Assembly (NCBI GenBank): GCA_014529385.2
Contig: CM043945.1
Location: 94,526,112-94,590,111 of the forward strand
DNA length: 64,000 bases
Reading direction: 5' to 3'
Source: Adiantum capillus-veneris
Lineage: Eukaryota; Streptophyta; Polypodiopsida; Polypodiales; Pteridaceae
Position 1 is the first letter of the stretch; each line of letters begins with the position of its first letter. The translations under genes were made by a program, and so were the position numbers. This document shows, piece by piece, positions 34,722-47,300 of this stretch. The notes beneath the pieces are model-generated. The model saw only the letters and a program-made list of their open reading frames with translations. It was not told where the DNA came from and made no database searches.

Positions 34722-36351
34722 ATGTATCAAGAAGTTGCCCACCAGCAGCATCAGCAAGAACTTGCCGGACCAGGGATCGGGCCTGAGAGATCCATGTACC
34801 CCCCCAGAGCTCCGCCGCCTACAGCAGCGGGTCCGCCGTCTGACAGGTAAGCGCACATACTCAGATATCTTTGATGAGGGTTTCCTCTTTGAATAGAAGA
34901 CCTTACGGATACCTGCGTGCGTGCGTGTGAATAGGCAGGAATACGGTGTAAGCATGATGGGCGCACACGGAGGAGGGGGCGATTTAGGTGCAGACGCTAG
35001 TGGCTACGAGTACGAGGTTAAGAGGCAGCGTCTTTTACAAGGGGGTTCGGCTGCCGCCTCTGGCATGCTCAATCCATACTATCAGAGCCAAACCCTGCAA
35101 TTAAATCAACCTTCTTTCCCGTCCTCCTCTGCCTCTTCAGCTGCTCTACAATCGGGCACATCCCTCAACTCATATTATGCAGGTGCATCCCCTACTCCTG
35201 CCCAGAATCATGGGGGCGCTCCTGGCCCTGCCTCTGCTATGTATTCTTCCTACCCCCAACATACCCCTAATGCAGCAGTGGCACCTTCAAATCCTTTACA
35301 TCCAGGTGTCAACCCCAGCTATGCAGGCAATCCTGGATCAGCAGGCTACAATACTGGAGTGAAACCAAATCACATGAATAGTGGAGGCGTCAACTCTATG
35401 GGTCTCAGTTCGGCAAACACAAACCCTGGATATATGAACAATTCAGGTCGTAGCCTGAACCCTCTGTCAAGTACACCTTACTCATCCTCAGCTCACATGC
35501 CGCCTTACCCTGGTACAGGTACATCGGCTCCCATATCATCTGGCATGAGTCCATACCATACAGGTTCTCCCCCAGGCCATCTTAATCATCACACTGCAGG
35601 ATCACCCCCTCCTCCACCATTGCCCATGATGCCTTTTGAGCGGCGGAGTCCTCACCTTTCGCATTCACCCCCACCACCCTTCTTTAAAGGTCCTGGGTTC
35701 ATGCCATTTCCGGCATTTTCACGTGCCTTTCCAGTTGTTCGAATTCGGGGTCTTCCTTTTAACTGCACAGAGAGCGATGTCTATGATTTCTTCAGGGGTC
35801 TAGATGTGGTGGATGTTTTGCTTACACACAAGCAAGGGCGCTTCTCTGGAGAGGCGTATTGTGTCTTTGGTTTGCCAATGCAAGTGGAGCTTGCTCTGCA
35901 CAGAAACAGGAAAAGCATGGGACAGAGATACATAGAAGTTTTCCGCAGCAAGAAGCATGAGTACTACCTGGCGGTGGCAGCTGAGGTATCAGAGCAGGAG
36001 AAGGGTGGGATGGGGGAGCCTGCACCTACCTTCCTACCTTCCAAATCCACAATTGACAAGGAACATTTGGAGCATACTGGAGTTTTAAAGTTAAGAGGGC
36101 TTCCCTTTTCAGCTTCTAAAAGGGACGTGATTGAGTTCTTCAAGGATTTTAATCTCAAGGATGAGAACATACAGTTTGTTGTTCATTCAGATGGCAGGGC
36201 AAGTGGTGAGGCATTTGTTGAGTTTGATGGGCCAAGCCAGTCCAAGCAAGCAATGTCTAGAGACAAAATGATGCTGGGAAGTCGCTATATTGAGCTTTTT
36301 CCGTCGTCGAGTGAAGAAGCCGCAAAGGCCACAGGCCGATACAAGAAATGA
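34722..36351 (+). CDS. hnRNP F/H-type protein with two RRMs (plant ESRP-like), spliced
   Basis: The gene has two exons: 34722-34846 and 34935-36351, joined over an 88-bp GT-AG intron (CAG/GTAAGC ... AATAG/GCAG). The product is 513 residues. The first 300 are Gln/Pro/Ser/Gly/Tyr-rich and probably disordered, with a KRQR basic patch. RRM1 (about 307-383) starts VVRIRGLPFNCTESDVYDFF. RRM2 (about 422-499) starts LKLRGLPFSASKRDVIEFF and ends GSRYIELFPSS. The RGLPF form of RNP2 is typical of quasi-RRMs of hnRNP F/H and ESRP proteins, which bind G-rich RNA and influence splicing. Conserved plant homologues share the IEVFRSKKHEYY and SRYIELFPSS segments. The internal ATG at 34921 would lie in the intron, so the upstream exon start is preferred. 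No disruption was seen. The role is inferred from the family. Confidence 0.9.
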
Positions 36352-39300
36352 GCAAAGCTTTTTACGTTGTGGAAGTGGTTGCAATTTACGATGGTCAGGA
36401 TGATATGGGTAGAGACCATGTAGACAAGGGGCGGCTTACAAAATGTATACAGCAGCTTGGAGCAAGGTAGTGTTGATCTTTGATTTCTTGCTGTGCATGC
36501 TGAAGTCTTGCAACAGATCATATGCACGAGGTGAAGCCTGATTTGTGCGAGATTTTTCTGTTCTTTTAACATGGGGAAGCAATTGATGTGGATTTATTTG
36601 AGATAGTGTCTCATGTAGCTGGTGTAAGGTGGTTATTGAAAGATGTTTGGAGCTGGTGTAATGTGGTTAACGAGTATTGTGTGGAGGATTAATCTTGTGA
36701 TGCAGCTACCTTTTTCAGGAGCATGTAATAGGTTTTGAGCATGTTTCTGTTGTTAAATTTGGCAGCTTCATCTTTCCAGTTTTATTAAATTGGGGTAAAT
36801 GTTACATGCTATGCTGTGAACTATTCATCACGCTATTGAACATCTGGCGGTCATGTACGTGCTAGGGCTACAGATTCCCCCATGTGTATTTGAAAGGCCC
36901 ACAGCTATGTGCCTTTCCAAGTTGCTAATTGGTAATCTTTTGCTTGAGAGCCATGGTTTCTTCCTTGTGTTGCCAACTACTTCGCAGTCTATCATGTATT
37001 CCATATCTCGTGTCTATTCTCGTGTCATAGAACTTCATTTGGTAGCTTCATAGGTACTTGCGATTGCTTGATCTAGGGTCGGTTATTTGACTTCCTGTCT
37101 AGAGAAGCATTGAATTCAATTTTCTGTAAATTGATAGTTTTGAAGATTGTAAACATTTTATTTTATTGCATGCTGCAAGAAAATTGGTCATCTGTAGTAA
37201 TGTACGATTTGTGATGTTATAACCGTTTGGTTGAGTGTTTTGGCAAATAAGCACTGGTAATACCAGAGTAGAAACCTCATTTATGTTCTTTATGACCAAT
37301 TCTATCTTCCGTTTAATGGTTTTCATAAGTTGTAGGTAGTCATTATTCAGTTAGAAGCATACAGTTAAGATTGTTATGTTTATCTTTATTCCTCCTTATG
37401 GTCGGTGAGTACTGATGTCATGTGCAGTTATGTTGGAAATGATGATGTCATTATGTCAATGCATAGTGAGTGAGAAACTGGGAAACATGGTATCAGTTCG
37501 ATCATGAATCATGCCTTTTGACACTTGGTTTTGGTTGCTCGCCTTAAAATGAGATACTCCAGTAAAAGAGGGACAGACAAAAGTAGGCCCTCTTGATCAT
37601 CGATGACTATCCTCATCCTACTTCAGTTTTTGAATGTGGTCACCAGGCAGAAAGTTTCAAATAGGCTGGACTAGCTTCACAATATTTATTTTATGACGTC
37701 GTGTACACTTAAGTGCAAGCTCTCTCCAAGCCTTTGCGCTGCCAAATTTGCAGCTTCCTGAGGCTTCCACTAACTAGAAAGCAGGTCTTATTTTTATGTG
37801 ATGTTTGTAGTGGTTGCTGTGGTCGGTTTGGTAAATTGTAGTGGAAGATGACATGGGGGGATGTAGCATGCTTGTCTCAGGAAGACAGTTGAGGCCTTGC
37901 AAGATTGAGATGTCTTAGGATTCCACGGGTTAAGTGGAGCCTTTTTCTACATCTTTAAGTGGCACAGGTGTAACAACATGGCCAGCATTTGTAAGAGGAT
38001 GTTATCACAAGAAAGGATGGATTGTATGAAACGGACATGCAATGGGCATCGATCATTTTCCTCTACCTTGTCTCCTCTCTCTTGCTTCCAAGGTCGTCCT
38101 TTCTGGATCTACCTTGAGTTATCTTGGAGGTGCTCTTTATTTGAAGCCATGGTAGCAACTCATGTTAATGTATGCTTACGAGTTTATCGGGGTCTCTTGG
38201 ACTAGTCCAAGTGTATGTTCAATGCAAAAGGGGTGTAGGATTATCTTTGGTGTTGGGATCACGTGTTAAGAGGGTTCTTATTTGGGCCAGCCTTGGAAGT
38301 GCCTTCAGCCAAATTAACTACCTTTAAGATTTATGGTTTTGGCATTACCTAGATTCATGGGAGTTGAGAAGTTCTGCATGGCTGCACCTGTGCATTGGGC
38401 ATTCCCAGTGGTCATTTTCTCAGTCCTGTGGATGTTGATGAAATAAGGAAATTAAAATTTGTTCAGTCTAGGTGTTCTCAGTGGTGGATGCTCGCATTTA
38501 GTTTTGGTACATGTTTCCACGTGGGAGGAGGAAGTTAATTTGTCAATGGCCAGTGTAAATCTCACGACCATTGATTTTGATGTGTAATTGGATGGTCTGC
38601 AAGCAACTATCAATCAATACACTTATTAATTGGAATCAAGATTTGCTCACTTTAATACTATTTTACCGGAGAATGTTTAATTGCATTTCCGAGGAGGCCA
38701 AGGTTATAAAGTTTAGTACATGCAAAATGTCAGCATGTGCGTCAAGCAACAGATTTAAGGTCTTTAGTTTGCTGCAATTGCCTTGGGCATACATGGATTG
38801 ACTCATTTAATGGAGAGCCCTTCAAGAAATGGCAATTGACATTCCAAACTGACTCTTCTCATCATGAAGTGTATGTAATGACTAAAGGTGGGCTCAAAAG
38901 AGGTGTCCATTGTTCACTTGCATTAAGTTTTTGCGGAAGAACTTGTGACATGCTACCCATGCCACCTCCATGAATGAAAAGTATTATAATTACATAAAGA
39001 CTGCATAGGATTCAGCTTTTACCCAAAAAAAATTAACATGCACGTCACATTCCCAAGAGGTCTTCAACTTGACTAGTTCTAAGAAATTTTCCATTAGAAT
39101 TGAACTGCCAACTTTCTAAGGAAAATGAGAATTTGAATTTTACATGATTGTACTTGAGTTGTATCTATCTCCTCCTAGTTTTTTGCTACTTTGGGCAATG
39201 AGCAAGTTTCTTATTGTTTCATTCGATGAAGGAAATTTGGAATGGTTTTGGGCTTGGTTTGTGAGAAGGATATTCTATATATTGCAGAGCAGATGATATG

Positions 39301-40306
39301 ACAAGTGCAGAGAGCTATACAAACACTCTGTGGGCGGTGTGTACTAGATAAGATCACAGAGAAAGGCTTGCATAAAATGAGGACCCTCCCCAACCACAAA
39401 AAGCAGGAGTTTGAGGAACTACATCTATTCCATCTACTCGTAAGTCAAGGTTTAGTCGTGGCATGGTGCCGACTATGGGAGCCACACCCACCTCCTCCAT
39501 TGTGGACCCACAAAGATGGCATGACTAAGCAAAGACTCTCTCATGTATCTAGACATTAGGTGCAAAAATCACATATACCACATGGGTTCAAAAGGTATTC
39601 TTAAATTCCCTCTAATAAATGATTCACCATGAATTAGGTAACCCCTTTAATTAAACTTGTAAATTTTGTTAAATTTTTTTTGCTAACCCCTTGTGTGAAT
39701 GTATTCTGTAACTCTTTGAAATTGAGATAACGCCTCCTGGTGAACTTACAGTGCTACACTTAAAACACACTGTTGTGAACCCAACAGGGCAGCATTTAAG
39801 TGCTGCTGTCTGAAATTAATTTATGTAAAGTCACAGCTTTATAGCTAAAAAAGAGGGTGCTCGTGTATGTAGCATGCTGGAACTGGTTTCTTCTTTAAAA
39901 GAGTGCATGGCATGGATATGAGATGTCTATTGCTTTCAACTCATGCTTTAACCGGCCTTGATTCCTTTGAGCTACACTTGGTATCCAAATATAATAAGCT
40001 ACAAGAATAACAATGGCTACACCGTCCTCTGTTCCTTTCACTTGAACCAAACTACAACACAGACTTCTCAATATCCAAGCTTAAGCTGTGAAGCTATATG
40101 CAATCAAAATTACAGAAGGAACCTTCAAGGTTGGCGTAGCAACCAACCTTCATTTACAATCAGCAGTCTTATGAATCCTTTATGAGACCCTGTTTGAACT
40201 CGTATTTGCTAGACTAAAAGTAGAAACTTCTGCCTCAGCAGAAAAATTTCTGGAATGAAGAAAAGAATGGCACACACATTATTATACATAAGGAGTATGC
40301 TCTTCA
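36352..40306. other. 3' UTR and intergenic DNA
   Basis: The first few hundred bases are probably the 3' UTR of the RRM gene. No clear AATAAA signal was seen. The rest has no supportable gene, retroelement domain or repeat; the scattered short frames lack family features. The last ~50 bp before 40307 are probably 3' UTR of the minus-strand gene. Confidence 0.5.
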
Positions 40307-41087
40307 CTATCGATAATCTTCTTCGGCCGCTGCAAAAACTGCTCTTCTAGAATGTCTTGTGATGTCTCCCTGCACCTTGACACGCCTCTCGCTTGTCACA
40401 GAGCTTCTTGTTCGACTTTCATGGATTCCAGTTTCACTTCCCACATCGGAGCTAGCATATCCTGATTGACTTAATGGTGATTGCGAAGGGTGTATAGCTG
40501 AGGGTCTTCCAGAGTCTGAGTTGTCGGACAAACTTGAAGCCGATTGAAACCGCCGATGTCGCGATGCACCAGGTCCAGGGGAAAGTGGCACTCGGTGGTT
40601 GAAAGTTGAATTCACCACATTGATCGACCTCCCAGAAGAGTAACGCGCAGTGCTCTGAGAAGTATTGTCAGGTTCATGCATATTATATGCATTTGTGAAG
40701 CACACAATGATTAATCTTGTTCTTTTCAACTCCAACTGGAGGAATTGGTCACAAACTTGTTGCTCTATAGCCTGCAAAGAAAAAGACAGGATCAATGAGT
40801 GGCGCTCTTCTCATTAAGAGCTCAAAAGAAATACAATCTAAACCGTGCTTGTGGGGCCCTCATACATTCAACTCCTCCCATGATACAGAAAGGCTCTGTA
40901 GTCGTTCCTCTGGTGCTGATGAACCATCCTCTACCCCTCCTCTCGTCGTTGATCTCCTATGACCCAGAGTTTCAGCTTCTTTGATAGTCTCAAGTGTTTT
41001 CTCCTTGAGTTGACTGCGAAGTGAAGAGAATGTGGCTTGAGCAGTTGCTGTAAAGTGGGATCGCAAGACTGCCTCTAGATAGCCAAG
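40307..41087 (-). CDS. Last two exons of an unidentified host gene
   Basis: Two phase-0 exons on the minus strand, 41087-40866 and 40771-40307, flank a 94-bp intron (AAT/GTATGAG ... TTTGCAG/GCT). The upstream exon also begins after a good acceptor (TTTGTTTTGCAG), so more exons lie further right. The encoded 228 residues start with a helical part (LGYLEAVLRSHFTATAQATF, SQLKEKTLETIKEAE) and continue AIEQQVCDQFLQLELKRTR. They end in a Ser/Arg-rich, probably disordered tail that stops at AAAEEDYR. I do not recognise the family; the helical part could suit a trafficking or cytoskeletal protein, but that is a guess. No upstream exon was found before the repeat DNA begins at about 41.6 kb. The gene either spans a large intron or is cut off. 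Confidence 0.65.
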
Positions 41088-41775
41088 CTGCAAAACAAAT
41101 GAATCCATATTAAACTCTTTCCAATACATGAAAGAAAAAGTTTACATTTCCAAGGAATTTCTATTCACAATAATGCTGACTAGCCAACTCTTGCCCATAC
41201 ATGGAGAAGATACATTGAACAAGGGAGTTTTTCGGAAATCCATAATGTCAATCCAATATGCTTTGACTTCTAGATGCTTATGAGTGTAGGTAAGGGATAA
41301 AGAGGAATCATTTTCGAGTGCTTTTTGCTTATTGCTTTTATTGATTGCTAGATGAGTAAGAAACCAGGACTTATGTTTGGTTTTTCATGAGGGAACAAGT
41401 TAATGAGAATATATCATGGGCAAATTTATTTTATTGGCCAAGACAGAAATACGAAAGTCAAAAATCAAGGCAAAAATAACCGAAATTAGAACATGGAAAA
41501 TCATTGCTGAAGGTTTCCAGGAAACATTGTAATGATTGAAAATTTGGCTCCCAAGAACCTTCTCATTATTCTTTCAAAAGGATTGAAGTCATCCCTAGCT
41601 GCATTACTTGAAAGGGGTGCCATGGTTTGGGGCCAGTGCTCTTTGGGAGTGGAACTCCGCCACTCCGTCTCTCTCAGTTGTTTTGAAGTGCTTAAGGGTT
41701 AGGATTAAAATCCTAACCCCAAGCCAACTGCCCCCCCAAAGGGACTATGCCACTAAGCCGCTAGTATGATGACGA
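41088..41775. other. Intron or intergenic DNA with an LTR remnant
   Basis: No further exon of the minus-strand gene is evident. Bases 41609-41700 match the conserved LTR core of the D/E/F elements (GAAAGGGGTGCCATGGTTTGGGGCC, split here as GAAAGGGGTGCCA and TTTGGGGCC) followed by GGAACTCCGCC, so an old LTR fragment lies here. Confidence 0.55.
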
Positions 41776-42758
41776 GTGCACAGGGCTTTACCGCACCCTC
41801 TGAGCACAGAGCTTTCGGAAGACTACAAAGTAGGAGACCATTTGACAAATGAAGACTCCCACATGCCGCAAGCGGCGAGAATTGAGCTTTACCACCTATT
41901 CATGAGCATTGATAGTGAGACAACATGGAAGACTCTTAGAGAGCCTCGACCAACCACACCCATTGAGGACCCAAATGTATGGTATGATTATGCAAAGAGG
42001 TTGTATGAGGTCCCTAGGCAGCCTCCGATCGCAGAGCCACTCAAGCCACGACCTAACGTCTCCACTTTCTTGACCACAGATATGGTGAACATGAGCCATA
42101 CACTGACTAGAGCACCGCAGATCTGCTAACAACATAGGACTACAATGTGAGCACCTTATTTACAAAGCCGACGCCATAGCCCTGTTGATTGCACACATCT
42201 TCAACTGGGCTATGGTGGAGGGCTTCCCAGAGGAGTGGACTAGACACGCTATTGTGCCTATCCACAAGTCTAGCGACACCTTGGACCCAGAGAATTATAG
42301 GACCATCATGATTGGCCACACCATGGCCAAACTCTACTTCAGGCAAAGCACAGCTCATATGCAGAGATGGAGCAACTCAGAGCCCCCGGCCAAGCAGGTT
42401 TCAAGACAAGCCTTCTCTACTATAAATAACATCTTCGTTCTGCGTTGCCTCATTGATGGGGCAATAGTGCGGAAGAAGAGACTACATTGCTGCTTTGTGG
42501 ACTACCCCAACGCATTTGATACACTTTGTGTGAGAGTCCAGAGCTTGGGTGCACCTTCACAGATGACTTAGGCTATATATGCTTTATATGAGTAGGTGAC
42601 GGGAATAGTGCAATGCCCAGAAGGCTTATCAAACCCTATTATTACTAGCATCATTGGTGTGAAGCAAGGATGCCCACTCTCCCCAACCCTCTTCGGCATC
42701 TACATTGATGAAATTACATACTACGAGCTGGTGGCCAGGGTGTGGACCTTCGAGGTAC
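41776..42758 (+). pseudogene. LINE-type reverse transcriptase, left part (element G)
   Basis: This is the N-terminal and finger/palm part of a non-LTR retrotransposon RT. Typical segments are WTRHAIVPIHKSSDTLDPENYRTI, HCCFVDYPNAFDTL (the family norm is DF-x-KAFD, holding the first catalytic Asp) and GVKQGCPLSPTLFGIYID. Frames change near 42130-42185, and TAG/TGA stops lie between 42571 and 42596. The coding sequence stops at GGTAC (42754-42758), where the D insertion begins, and resumes at 54843. The host LINE was already decayed or decayed later. Confidence 0.8.
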
Positions 42759-43002
42759 TGTCACAAAGTGATGACGTGGCGGACAGCAGAAACCCTAATT
42801 TCTGCCAGAAACCCTAAAATTCCAGCAAACCCTAATATCTGCCAAAAACCCTAATTTCTGGAAATCGAGAAGGCGGATTATTATTATTATTTTTTTTAAA
42901 ATAAAATTTTTTTGGGAAATTTTGAGCGACGCAAATCTCAGCTTTTCGCTTTGATTTGGGAGAAAGAAAGAGAAAAAGAGAACTTGCTTTTTACTGACTC
43001 TC

Positions 43003-43055
<53 letters not shown>

Positions 43056-43170
43056 CTGCTTTTGCTTTCAAGCTTTTGGGGCTCTGCTTTTGGGCATCCC
43101 TTGTATCTTTAAATAAGTGGTGAGGGCTTCACTTCTCAGAGCATCTGGACGCAGAGTCTGAGAGTGAAAC
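42759..43170 (+). repeat. D2 5' LTR, first part
   Basis: TGTCACAAAGTGATGACG start, four AAACCCTAA motifs, a GA tract (43006-43053), then a TATA-like CTTTAAATAAG. It is cut at GAAAC by element D1 and continues at 48736. Confidence 0.9.
43006..43053. repeat. (GA)n tract in the D2 5' LTR
   Basis: About 24 GA units. The same tract in the 3' LTR (54425-54524) is about 50 units, and in D1 LTRs it is only about 6. Confidence 0.95.
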
Positions 43171-43699
43171 TGTCACAAAGTGATGACGTGGCGGACAGCA
43201 GAAACCCTAATTTCTGCCAGAAACCCTAAAATTCCTGCAAACCCTAAATTTCGGAAATCGAGAAGGCGGATTATTATTATTATTATTATTTTTTTTGGAA
43301 AATGATGAGCGACACAAATTTTGCTTTTGCTTTTTAAAAAAAAAAAAGAGAAAAGACTCTCTAAGAGAGAGAGAGAACTGATGCTTTTGATTTTAAAAGC
43401 TTTTGGGGCTCTGCTTTTGGGCATCCCTTGTAACCTTTAAATTAGTGGTGAGGGCCTCACTTCTCAGAGTATCTGGACGCAGAGTCTGAGAGTGAAACCC
43501 TAACCGCTCTCTTGTACTTTGATGATTGATTAATACAAAAAGAAATACCGAAAGGGGCGCCAGTCTTTGGGGCCAATATCTCTAGGCACGGAACTCCGCC
43601 GGGCCAGTGCAAATCTATTGTGATCTGTGAATTGTTTTGAAGTGGTTATTTGGTGCTGTCGCGGTTGATTCTTGACTTGGAGTGTCCAAGTCTGTTACA
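43171..43699 (+). repeat. D1 5' LTR
   Basis: TGTCACAAAG ... GTCTGTTACA, 529 bp. It contains three AAACCCTA motifs near the start, a short GA run, the TATA-like CCTTTAAATTAG and the conserved core AAAGAAATACCGAAAGGGG at 43539. Confidence 0.92.
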
Positions 43700-43700
43700 G

Positions 43701-43712
43701 TGGTATCAGAGC
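43701..43712 (+). other. D1 primer-binding site, initiator tRNA-Met
   Basis: TGGTATCAGAGC, a perfect plant initiator-Met PBS one base after the LTR. Confidence 0.93.
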
Positions 43713-43770
43713 ACGGCCGATTTCTCTTCTACGGGAAATCCGATCCCCGAATTTTTTTTCCACGGCACCT

Positions 43771-44330
43771 ATGGCTTCAAGCAATGATTAGTCAACTCCC
43801 TCTGCATCTGGAGATGCGGGCTGGGATCACAACGAAGATTCAGACAGAGAGTATGGCCCGCCTTGGCCTACTCAGGCGGAGCAAAGAGAGATGGAGCATC
43901 GTCAATTGATTGGCGATGCAACAAAGATGATGCTCAATTTTGCCAAGGACCCGAAGATGGCAAAATATATGAACCAGACCTCTTTGAAAGAGGTACAGAT
44001 GGAGTGGCAAAGAACCACAACACCACTCCCGAAACCCGCTCTCAAGAAACCTTCTGCCTCCAAGAAAATATACGGAGCAAGAACTGGAGAACGTGGTTGA
44101 TACACGGATTGCTCAACTTTTCGACGTGCAAAAGAAAGCCAAAAAGCACGGCAAAAAGCAGAAGAAAGGCACTGACTTCCCGGGATATTTAGGTCGTTGG
44201 TCGACATTTGACAAGGCAAAGAAATTGAAGAAGCCCATCAAGTTTGAAGACCTACCCAGTTCTTCTTCTTCTTCTTTTGACAGTTCTTCTAGCTCCTCGG
44301 ATTCGAGCGAAGAAGATAGAAAAGGCAGAT
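43771..44330 (+). pseudogene. D1 gag, truncated
   Basis: It starts at ATG 43771 (MASSND then TAG). It matches D2 gag through the RRQLIGDATKMMLNFAKDPKM-like region and the acidic Ser-rich stretch (DSSSSSSDSSEED). At about 44330 it jumps to sequence that in D2 lies about 1 kb downstream. Both break points in D2 carry AGAAAAGG, so the loss looks microhomology-mediated. The gag core and zinc knuckle are gone. Confidence 0.82.
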
Positions 44331-47300
44331 AGAAAAGCAGAACTGGTACCACATGGCGTGGGACCTGCACCGAGTCTAATGAATGAAAGTACAAACTTTG
44401 CCGCTTTTGGGGCAAAGTGAAGGATCAGGAAGCTCTTTTTAAGGAGCCAAGGCCAACTTCTTTTCACTTGGAATTGGCGGCTCGATTTGGAACTATGCCC
44501 GACAGACTGACGCCACAGGCGGAGGTAGTTCGACTGGCACCCGGATGGGATGTTGCCATTACACCGAGCATTGGCAAACTTCGTTTGCAATGACAGGGGT
44601 GTTCAGGGCACGCGAGTGACGTTCTACTCGGGATCCCTTGGTACCACAAGAACTACGCCGTGGTTGACTACCGGGCCGAGAAAGCGACTTTGATAAATGA
44701 AGGGCTTAGAGATTGTACTTGATGAACTTCAGTTTTCTTACTCATTCTTTTGGGAGAACTGAACGATGGATAAAAGTTGAAAATGTTTTGACCTGAAGAA
44801 AAGAACGCCAAGATTTTTTTTCTCCACGCTCATGCCGATTGCTTTTGAGAGGGCCTGAAGATCATACCATTGATCTGAAATCTGGAAGCACGCCACCGAA
44901 TCGGCCACCTTATCGTGTGAGCAGAGTACAGAATGAAAAGATTATGAACTCAGTGAAAGACCCCTTGGAAAAGGGTCTTGTCCAGCCTAGTACTTCACCG
45001 TATTGCTCTCCAGTGTTGTTGGTTTTGAAGAAAGACGGATCTTGGAGAATGTGCATCGATTATAGCACTCTCAACGAAATCACCATCAAGAACAGATTTC
45101 CGATTCCTAGGATCGATGATATACTCGACAGGTTACAGGGATCCTTGTGCTTTAGCAGGATTGACTTGAAGAGTGGATATCATCAGATCAGGATAGCGCC
45201 AGGAGATGTCTACAAGACAGCTTTTCGGACGACTTTTGGGTTATTTGAGTTTTTGGTGATGCCTTTTGGCTTAACCAATGCTCCTGCGACATTTAACCGG
45301 ATGATGGATAGGATTTTTCGAGAGTACAGGCTATTTGTTGGCACTTTCTTTGACGACATCATTGTTTTCTCCAAGAATGAGGCAGAACACAGAGATCATC
45401 TGCTTCAAGTCTTTTAGGCATTACGAGATCACACATTAGTGATTAATGCTACGAAAAGTGAATTTTTCCTACCAGAGATACACTTTTTGGGACACATTGT
45501 GTCAACAGCAGGAGTGCAAATGAACCCGGCCAAGATAGAGACTATCCGTGATTGGCCCAATTTGAGGAATGTCCATGCAGTTTCTTGAGTTAGAAGCTTC
45601 TTGGGACTGTGTTAGTACTATAGGCGGTTCATACGAAAGTTTGCAGAGGTTGCTTCCCCTTTGCATACCTTGACAGAGAAAGGAGTACCTTTTTCGTGGG
45701 GACCCACAGAGGTGACTGCCTTTCGGACATTGAAAGAGAAATTGACTACGGGACCTATTTTGACTTTGCCGGACTTGCAGAAGTCATTTGAAGTATATTG
45801 TGATGCTTGTGGTCGTAGTCTGGGTGTGGTCTTGATGCAAGAAGGCCATGTCATAGCTTACGAGAGCCGTTTGTTCTCTAGGCCGGAGATGACAGCACAG
45901 ATCTATGAGAAAGAGCTTTTGGCGGTTATCCATGCTCTTACTCAGTAGCAGCATTACCTACTCGGAGCGGATTTTACTGTCTTTACAGACCATCAGAGTT
46001 TGCGCTACTTCTTGTCACAGAAGCAGCTTTCGGAAAAACACATGCGGTGGGCGAACATCTTGTCACAGTTCCACTTCCAGATTGTCCATGTGCAGGGACA
46101 GAAGAATGTGGTGGCAGATGCTTTGTCTCGGAAACCGTTGGTTCTGGCTATTTCCGCGATACATCATAGGAGCTTCGAGGATATGGTCGATCAGTATGCC
46201 ACAGATACAGATTTTGCAGATATTTTCACACGGATACGGGATGGGGAGATAGTAGCTGGATACTCCCTTCGGGAAGGCTACTTGATGAAAAAGACTATGT
46301 TGTGCGTTACACAGCCGTTGAGGGATAAGGTTATGACTGAATGCCATTGTCCACCTTTTACGGGTCACCGCGGCATTGCTACCACCATGAAAGGGGTAGA
46401 GAGATATTTCTTTTGGCCGAGACTCAAGAAAGAAGTGGAAGAGTTTGTGCGCACTTGCTTGGTATGCCAGAAGGTCAAGTTTAACAGGCATAAAGCACAG
46501 GGATTGTTACAGCCTTTACCCATACCCACCCGCCCCTGGGAAAGTATAGCGATGGATTTCATTTTTAATCTCCCGAGAACACAGAGTGGTCACGATGGTA
46601 TCTGGACTGTTATTGACAGATTCAGCAAACAGGCTCATTTCATTCCAGTGAAGAAAACAATCAAGCCGGATCACTTAGCGAGACTGTTTGTGGCCCAGAT
46701 TTTCAGATTACATGGCATGCCTGAGACAATTGTCTCCGAGAGAGACCCCAGATTTACGAGTTTGTTTTGGAAGACAATTTGGGAGAACATTGGCACGCGG
46801 TTGCAGTTCTCGTCATCGTTCCACCCGCAGACTGATGGGCAATCTGAGATTGCCAATTTAGTGGTTCTAGAGTTATTGAAGTCTTATATCTCAGATCAGA
46901 AGACTCAATGGGAAAGATATTTACCTTTGGTGGAATTTGCCTACAATAACACGATACACTCGTCGACAAGGAAGGCGCCATTTGAGATTGTTGAAGGTGC
47001 TGCAAAGGTTTCACCCTTCCTGAGCACGAAAGATAAGATCTTTGAAGCGGATGAATATACGCGAGATCTGGATACGGACTTTGCAGAAGTCTCAAGAACG
47101 ACAGAAAAAGGCAGCGGATCGCCATCGTCGCGACATGAAATTGAAGGAGGATGGTGCTCTTACGTTTTGAGAAGGCACGCCTACGAAAGAACAAGGGAAA
47201 GGAGAGGCTTTTTCCAAAGCTCAGTATGCGATACTACGGCCCTTTCCAGATTACTGAAAAGATAAATGAAGTCTCCTTCCGACTGAAACTGCCAGATACT

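Noticed and set aside
43701-43712. TGGTATCAGAGC sites as tRNA gene fragments
   Set aside because: They are 12-nt matches to the tRNA 3' end placed one base after LTR ends, so they are primer-binding sites. No cloverleaf surrounds them.
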